A stretch of 64,000 nucleotides of DNA from Paramesorhizobium salinisoli (GTDB lineage: Bacteria; Pseudomonadota; Alphaproteobacteria; Rhizobiales; Rhizobiaceae): contig NZ_QOZG01000003.1 of NCBI RefSeq assembly GCF_003335045.1, positions 186,001 to 250,000 of the forward strand. Direction: 5' to 3'. A program made the position numbers and the translations under genes. The notes beneath the pieces are model-generated. The model searched no databases and was not told the DNA's origin. It worked only from the letters and a program-made list of their open reading frames with translations. Every line of letters begins with the position of its first letter. Position 1 is the stretch's first letter. Shown piece by piece: positions 59,395 to 64,000 of this stretch.

Positions 59395-60759
59395 ATGACC
59401 AGCCGAACCTGCCTCTCGATCATTCTTGCCGCCGGAGAAGGGACGCGGATGAAATCCGCTCTCCCCAAGGTGCTGCACCAGATCGCGGGCATGCCCCTGA
59501 TATGCCATGTCGCCAAGGCCGTTCGCGGGACCGGCGATGGCGATATCGCTCTCGTCGTCGGCAGGGGGGCGGACGAGGTGAAGGCGGCTGTCGAGAAGGT
59601 ATCGCCTGGTGTTTCCGCCTATGAGCAGAAGGAACGGCTCGGCACCGCCCATGCCGTCCTGGCGGCGCGTGAGGCGATCGCGCGCGGTTATGACGACCTG
59701 CTGATCGTCTTCGGCGACACGCCGCTGATCGAGGAGAGCGCTCTGATCCTGGCCCGCTCCAGGCTCGCGGAAGGCTTCGACATCGTAGTGATGGGCTTTC
59801 GCCCGTCCGATCCCTTCGGCTACGGACGACTGATCGAGACCGGCGGAGATCTTGTTGCTATACGCGAAGAAAAAGACGCAAGCACCGAAGAAAAAAGGAT
59901 AAATTTCTGCAATGGTGGTCTGATGGCCATTCGCGGCGAACACGCCCTGGCGCTTCTAGAAGCCGTCCGCAACGACAATGCCAAGGGCGAGTTCTATCTG
60001 ACCGATATTGTTGAGATCGCGCATCGCGAGGGCCGGCGTGTGACGGCCATCGAAGTGCCGGTGGATAATGTCATCGGCATCAACACGCGGGTTGAGCTGG
60101 CCGAGGCGGAAGCCATCTGGCAGGACCGCAAGCGTCGGGCGATCATGCTTGCCGGCGTGACCATGATTGCGCCCGAAACGGTGTTCTTTTCGCATGACAC
60201 GCTGGTCGAGGCCGACGCGCTCATCGAGCCCAACGTCTTCTTCGGTCCCGGTGTGCATATAGCATCCGGTGCGGTGATCCATGCGTTTTCCCATCTGGAG
60301 GGCGCGCATGTAGGTCCCAGAGCCGAAATCGGTCCGTTCGCGCGGCTGCGGCCGGGCGCTGATCTCGGAGAGAAGTCGAAGGTCGGCAATTTCTGCGAGG
60401 TCAAGAACGCGACCGTCGCCAAGGGGGCGAAGATAAATCATCTCTCCTATATCGGCGATGCCTCTGTGGGGCCCGGCGCCAATGTCGGTGCGGGGACCAT
60501 CACCTGCAACTATGATGGCTACAACAAGAGCAGGACGGTAATCGGCGAGGGCGCTTTCATCGGCTCGAACACGTCTCTTGTCGCTCCGGTTTCGGTCGGC
60601 GCTGATGCGTATATCGCGTCCGGAAGCGTGATTACCGAAGATGTGCCCGATAGCGCCTTGGCGTTTGGGCGCGCGAGGCAAGTGACCAAGGAAGGTCGCG
60701 CCACTGTTCTGCGTGAGCAATATGCGGCGATAAAGGCTGCGAAAAAGACTGGGAAATGA
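59395..60759 (+). CDS. glmU: Bifunctional GlmU (GlcN-1-P acetyltransferase / GlcNAc-1-P uridyltransferase)
   Basis: The 454-residue enzyme catalyses the last two steps to UDP-GlcNAc, the precursor of peptidoglycan and lipid A. The N-terminal nucleotidyltransferase contains [19 protein letters not shown] and [10 protein letters not shown]. The C-terminal half is a left-handed beta-helix with hexapeptide repeats ([40 protein letters not shown]). Followed by glmS 155 bp later, so the pathway genes are linked. Confidence 0.97.
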   Translation: MTSRTCLSIILAAGEGTRMKSALPKVLHQIAGMPLICHVAKAVRGTGDGDIALVVGRGADEVKAAVEKVSPGVSAYEQKERLGTAHAVLAAREAIARGYDDLLIVFGDTPLIEESALILARSRLAEGFDIVVMGFRPSDPFGYGRLIETGGDLVAIREEKDASTEEKRINFCNGGLMAIRGEHALALLEAVRNDNAKGEFYLTDIVEIAHREGRRVTAIEVPVDNVIGINTRVELAEAEAIWQDRKRRAIMLAGVTMIAPETVFFSHDTLVEADALIEPNVFFGPGVHIASGAVIHAFSHLEGAHVGPRAEIGPFARLRPGADLGEKSKVGNFCEVKNATVAKGAKINHLSYIGDASVGPGANVGAGTITCNYDGYNKSRTVIGEGAFIGSNTSLVAPVSVGADAYIASGSVITEDVPDSALAFGRARQVTKEGRATVLREQYAAIKAAKKTGK

Positions 60760-60914
60760 TTTGTTTTCTGTCGCTTTTGGGTGAATTCAATCGCGAAAGA
60801 AACTGAAATCTATTGTGAATATCCGTCGCGGCAATCAGAGTTTAGAGCAATTCGGAAAATCGGGTCTGCCGGTTGTGCGGGCTGATTTTTAGGTTTGGAG
60901 AAGGGAACGCTTTC

Positions 60915-62738
60915 ATGTGTGGCATTATCGGGATTGTCGGCGTCAGGCCTGTTGCACCGCGTCTGGTCGATGCGCTGAAGCGTCTTGAATATCGCGGCTA
61001 TGATTCGGCTGGCGTTGCCACTCTGGAGGACGGTGCGCTGGATCGCCGCCGCGCGGAAGGCAAGCTGGTGAACCTGGAAAAGCGGCTGATTGCGCAGCCG
61101 CTGGAGGGAACGATCGGCATCGGCCATACACGCTGGGCCACCCATGGCGCGCCGACGGAGCGGAACGCCCATCCGCACGCCACGGAAAAGCTTGCCATTG
61201 TTCATAATGGAATTATCGAGAATTTTGCCGAATTGCGCTCCACCCTCGAAGCAGACGGCTATTTTTTCCAGACCGACACCGATACCGAAGCCGTAGCGCA
61301 ACTGGTGACGCGCGAACTCGATCGGGGCAAGTCGCCGGTAGAGGCCGTGCGTGAAAGCCTCCCACAGCTCAAGGGCGCCTTCGCACTGGCAATCCTGTTC
61401 ACGGGCGAGGACGATCTCCTGATCGCCGCCCGCCGCGGCTCGCCGCTCGCCATCGGGTATGGCGAGGGTGAAATGTTCCTGGGCTCCGACGCTATCGCGC
61501 TTGCCCCGTTCACCGACACCATTACCTATCTTGACGATGGCGATTGGGCGGTCCTGACGCGCAACAGCTCCACCATCTACGATGAAAACGGTGCCCTGGT
61601 TTCCCGCGCAATCCAGAAATCCACCGGCACTGCCTTTCTGGTCAGCAAGGGCAATCACCGCCATTTCATGGAAAAGGAAATCCACGAGCAGCCGGAAGTC
61701 ATCTCCCATACGCTGGCGCATTATCTCGATTTCACCAGCGGCATGACCAGGGCCGAGAGCGTGCCGGTCGATTTCTCCGCGATCAACCGGCTGGCGATTT
61801 CCGCCTGCGGCACTGCCTTTTATGCCGCGTCCATCGGTAAATACTGGTTCGAGCAGATCGCGCGCCTGCCGGTCGATATCGATATCGCTTCCGAGTTCCG
61901 CTATCGGGAGATGCCTTTGTCGAAGGACACGCTCGCGCTGTTCGTCTCGCAATCGGGCGAGACCGCCGACACGCTGGCTTCCCTTCGCTATTGCAAGAGC
62001 CAGGGCCTGAAGATCGCTTCAGTTGTCAATGTGAAGGAATCGACTATCGCCCGAGAGTCGGATGTCGTCTTCCCGACGCTGGCCGGACCGGAAATCGGCG
62101 TTGCCTCGACCAAGGCTTTCACATGCCAGCTCTCCGTCCTCGCATCGCTTGCCATCGCTGCCGGCAAAGCCCGTGGGACGATCGACGCTGCGGAAGAGCA
62201 GCGCCTCATCCGCCATTTGTCGGAAGTGCCGCGTTTCGCCAATGAGGTGCTGCGTCTCTCACCGCAGATCGAGGCCGTCTGCCGCGAATTGATGCTGGTC
62301 AAGCACGCGCTTTATCTCGGTCGCGGAACCAGCTTCCCGCTCGCCATGGAAGGCGCGCTGAAGCTGAAGGAAATCTCATACATCCACGCCGAAGGCTATG
62401 CGGCCGGCGAGCTGAAGCATGGTCCGATCGCGCTGATCGACGAGACGATGCCCGTCATCGTCATTGCGCCATACGACCGGCTCTACGAAAAGACCGTTTC
62501 CAACATGCAGGAAGTCGCGGCGCGCGGCGGGCGCATCATCCTGATTACGGACGCCAAGGGAGCGGCGAATGCAAATATCAAGACGCTGGATACGATCATC
62601 CTGCCTCACATGCCTGAGATCATCGCGCCGCTGATCTACGCGCTGCCGGTGCAGATGCTCGCTTATTATACCGCCGTCTTCATGGGGACCGATGTCGATC
62701 AGCCGCGCAATCTGGCGAAGTCGGTCACGGTGGAATAG
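60915..62738 (+). CDS. glmS: Glutamine-fructose-6-phosphate aminotransferase
   Basis: The 607-residue enzyme makes glucosamine-6-phosphate. Cys2 in MCGIIGIVG is the N-terminal nucleophile of the glutaminase domain, which also shows YRGYDSAGVA and HTRWATHGAPTERNAHPH. Two SIS sugar-isomerase domains follow (SACGTAFYAASIGKYWFEQI; LGRGTSFPLAMEGALKLKEI), and the end is DQPRNLAKSVTVE. The start is fixed by the required Met-Cys; GGAGAAGGGAA lies upstream. Confidence 0.98.
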   Translation: MCGIIGIVGVRPVAPRLVDALKRLEYRGYDSAGVATLEDGALDRRRAEGKLVNLEKRLIAQPLEGTIGIGHTRWATHGAPTERNAHPHATEKLAIVHNGIIENFAELRSTLEADGYFFQTDTDTEAVAQLVTRELDRGKSPVEAVRESLPQLKGAFALAILFTGEDDLLIAARRGSPLAIGYGEGEMFLGSDAIALAPFTDTITYLDDGDWAVLTRNSSTIYDENGALVSRAIQKSTGTAFLVSKGNHRHFMEKEIHEQPEVISHTLAHYLDFTSGMTRAESVPVDFSAINRLAISACGTAFYAASIGKYWFEQIARLPVDIDIASEFRYREMPLSKDTLALFVSQSGETADTLASLRYCKSQGLKIASVVNVKESTIARESDVVFPTLAGPEIGVASTKAFTCQLSVLASLAIAAGKARGTIDAAEEQRLIRHLSEVPRFANEVLRLSPQIEAVCRELMLVKHALYLGRGTSFPLAMEGALKLKEISYIHAEGYAAGELKHGPIALIDETMPVIVIAPYDRLYEKTVSNMQEVAARGGRIILITDAKGAANANIKTLDTIILPHMPEIIAPLIYALPVQMLAYYTAVFMGTDVDQPRNLAKSVTVE

Positions 62739-62832
62739 CCAAGATTCCGGTTCATTTTGTCAAAGCCCTGCGCTAGACCATTCAGAACGAAATGGTCAGG
62801 GCAGGGCCGATGCATTTACCGGAGACAGCGAC

Positions 62833-63504
62833 ATGATGCGGCTCAGGAACTATTTCCTGACGGGAATTGTCGTGACGGCGCCGGTAGCGATTACCGCCTA
62901 TCTCGTGTGGGGTTTCATCGGCTGGGTCGATGGTTGGGTGAAGCCTCTTATCCCCCACGCTTATAATCCCGACAATTATCTGCCATTTACGATCCCCGGC
63001 TTCGGATTGGTCGTCGCCATCGTCCTGCTGACCCTGGTGGGTTTCCTGACGGCGAATTTTATCGGCAGGGCCGTCATCAGGCTCGGCGAGTATGTGCTCG
63101 GCCAGATGCCGCTTGTTCGCAGCGTCTATCGCGGGCTGAAACAGATTTTCGAAACGGTGCTTTCGGGAAAATCCAATACCTTTAAGCATGTCGGCCTTAT
63201 CGAATATCCGCGCAAAGGCGTGTGGTCGATCGTGTTTCTCTCCACCGATGTTGAAGGCGAGATTTCCGATACGCTGATGGATAAAGCCGGGAAAATGACT
63301 GCCGTTTTCCTGCCGACGACACCAAACCCCACTTCCGGATTCCTGCTTTACGTCCCGAAGTCCGATATTATCAATCTTTCGATGACGGTGGAGGAGGGCG
63401 CCAAACTGGTCATTTCAGCCGGACTTGTTTCGCCTGAGTTTCAGGCCCGAACGAAAGCCCTGGACCACACGACGGACCCAATTGTCAAACCGGAGCAGGA
63501 ATAA
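62833..63504 (+). CDS. DUF502 family membrane protein
   Basis: This 223-residue protein has two N-terminal membrane helices (YFLTGIVVTAPVAITAYLVW and FGLVVAIVLLTLVGFLTANF) and a soluble domain with the DUF502 marks LGQMPLVRSVYRGLKQIFET and FLPTTPNPTSGFLLYVPKSD. Function unknown; distant homologues occur in plants (COV proteins). GGAG lies eight bases before the first of two adjacent ATG codons. It follows glmS by about 95 bp and is convergent with recG. Confidence 0.88.
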   Translation: MMRLRNYFLTGIVVTAPVAITAYLVWGFIGWVDGWVKPLIPHAYNPDNYLPFTIPGFGLVVAIVLLTLVGFLTANFIGRAVIRLGEYVLGQMPLVRSVYRGLKQIFETVLSGKSNTFKHVGLIEYPRKGVWSIVFLSTDVEGEISDTLMDKAGKMTAVFLPTTPNPTSGFLLYVPKSDIINLSMTVEEGAKLVISAGLVSPEFQARTKALDHTTDPIVKPEQE

Positions 63505-63546
63505 AGCGTTTCCTGTTTTGATGGAATCGCCTGGCCCTGATCGATT

Positions 63547-64000
63547 CTATCCGGCCCGCAACAGCCGCACGGCCTCGTCGCGCCCGAAAATGTAGAGCAG
63601 GAGCCGCAATGCTGCACCGCGCTCGCTGGCAAGATCCGGATCGCGCTCGAGCAGCAGGCGCGCGTCCTTGCGGGCGATCTCCAGAAGATCGCTGTGCGCT
63701 TCGATTGCGGCCAGCCGGAATCCTGGTGTTCCCGATTGCCGTGTGCCGAGCAATTCCCCTTCGCCGCGAAGCTTCAAATCTTCCTCGGCGATGCGGAAGC
63801 CATCCTCGGTCTCGCGCATGACCTGCAGTCGCGCCCGGGCGATTTCGCCGAGCGGCCCCTTGTAGAGAAGCAGGCAGGTCGATGGCTTGTCGCCGCGCCC
63901 GACCCGGCCGCGCAACTGATGCAATTGCGCCAGCCCGAAGCGCTCCGCATGTTCGATGACGATGACCGTTGCGTCGGGCACGTCCACCCCCACCTCGATG
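63547..64000 (-). CDS. recG: ATP-dependent DNA helicase RecG, C-terminal part (partial)
   Basis: Only the last 150 or so residues are in the window; the gene continues past the right edge. Visible are helicase motif VI (LAQLHQLRGRVGRGDKPSTC), preceded by VGVDVPDATVIVIEHAERFG, and the RecG C-terminal segments DLKLRGEGELLGTRQSGTPG and FRLAAIEAHSDLLEIARKDA. RecG remodels stalled replication forks and Holliday junctions. The stop codon is 42 bp from the convergent DUF502 stop. Confidence 0.95.
   Translation of the reverse strand, partial: IEVGVDVPDATVIVIEHAERFGLAQLHQLRGRVGRGDKPSTCLLLYKGPLGEIARARLQVMRETEDGFRIAEEDLKLRGEGELLGTRQSGTPGFRLAAIEAHSDLLEIARKDARLLLERDPDLASERGAALRLLLYIFGRDEAVRLLRAG

Noticed and set aside
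60760-60914. glmS ribozyme or riboswitch before glmS
   Set aside because: The glmS ribozyme is known from Gram-positive bacteria, and no matching core or stem arrangement is visible in this 155 bp leader.

Overview
The window is 64 kb of chromosome from an alphaproteobacterium of the order Hyphomicrobiales (Rhizobiales), most likely family Brucellaceae (Brucella/Ochrobactrum group). This is inferred from high GC content, gene order (pcm-like, tolC/bepC, popZ, valS; exoR, xthA, erpA, dgt, argS, SPOR protein, nagZ, scpAB, tatABC, serS, surE, pcm, nlpD-like; divergent uvrA/ssb; coaD, two cyclophilins, queA, tgt) and lineage markers: PopZ, ExoR, an lpiA/acvB pair, GANTC-rich promoters and GAAC-N7-GAAC SOS boxes. 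The genus was not proven.

Layout. 1-2.7 kb is an accessory edge: an XapX-domain protein, a secreted alpha/beta hydrolase and a 5'-truncated DUF4041/T5orf172 gene, all on the 3' side of a tRNA-Asn gene. 2.9-9.8 kb holds a small membrane protein, tRNA-Cys, a PIMT-like methyltransferase, the TolC-type outer-membrane channel, the polar organiser PopZ and valS. 10-15.5 kb holds a FadL-family porin, ExoR, xthA, erpA and dgt. 15.5-29 kb is a long co-directional run for translation (argS, serS), envelope recycling (SPOR protein, nagZ), chromosome condensation (scpAB), Tat export (tatABC) and a surE-pcm-nlpD-like group. 29-33 kb is nitrogen control: glnB-glnA behind a sigma-54-type promoter, divergent from nnrD. 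33-39 kb holds a palindromic repeat, a DUF72 protein, and uvrA and ssb diverging from an unusually long spacer with two SOS boxes, then marC. 39.4-46.6 kb holds gyrA and the coaD-ppi-ppiB-queA-tgt run. 46.7-53.9 kb is regulatory and efflux: a LacI-type regulator with two operators, a TetR regulator facing an RND efflux pair across a palindromic operator, and a flavin monooxygenase-like protein. 54-64 kb holds tRNA-Lys, lpiA/mprF-acvB (lysyl-phosphatidylglycerol), ccdA, glmU-glmS (UDP-GlcNAc), a DUF502 membrane protein and the 3' end of recG.

Most of the window is core housekeeping sequence. I found no CRISPR array, intact prophage, insertion sequence or convincing new multi-gene system. The items most worth following are: a tRNA-guanine transglycosylase lacking three of its four zinc ligands; an NlpD-type M23 protein with a degenerate active site in a surE-pcm context; two widely separated SOS boxes in the uvrA-ssb spacer; tandem AATCGATT operators exactly 21 bp apart before the LacI-type gene; and the truncated DUF4041 gene beside tRNA-Asn.
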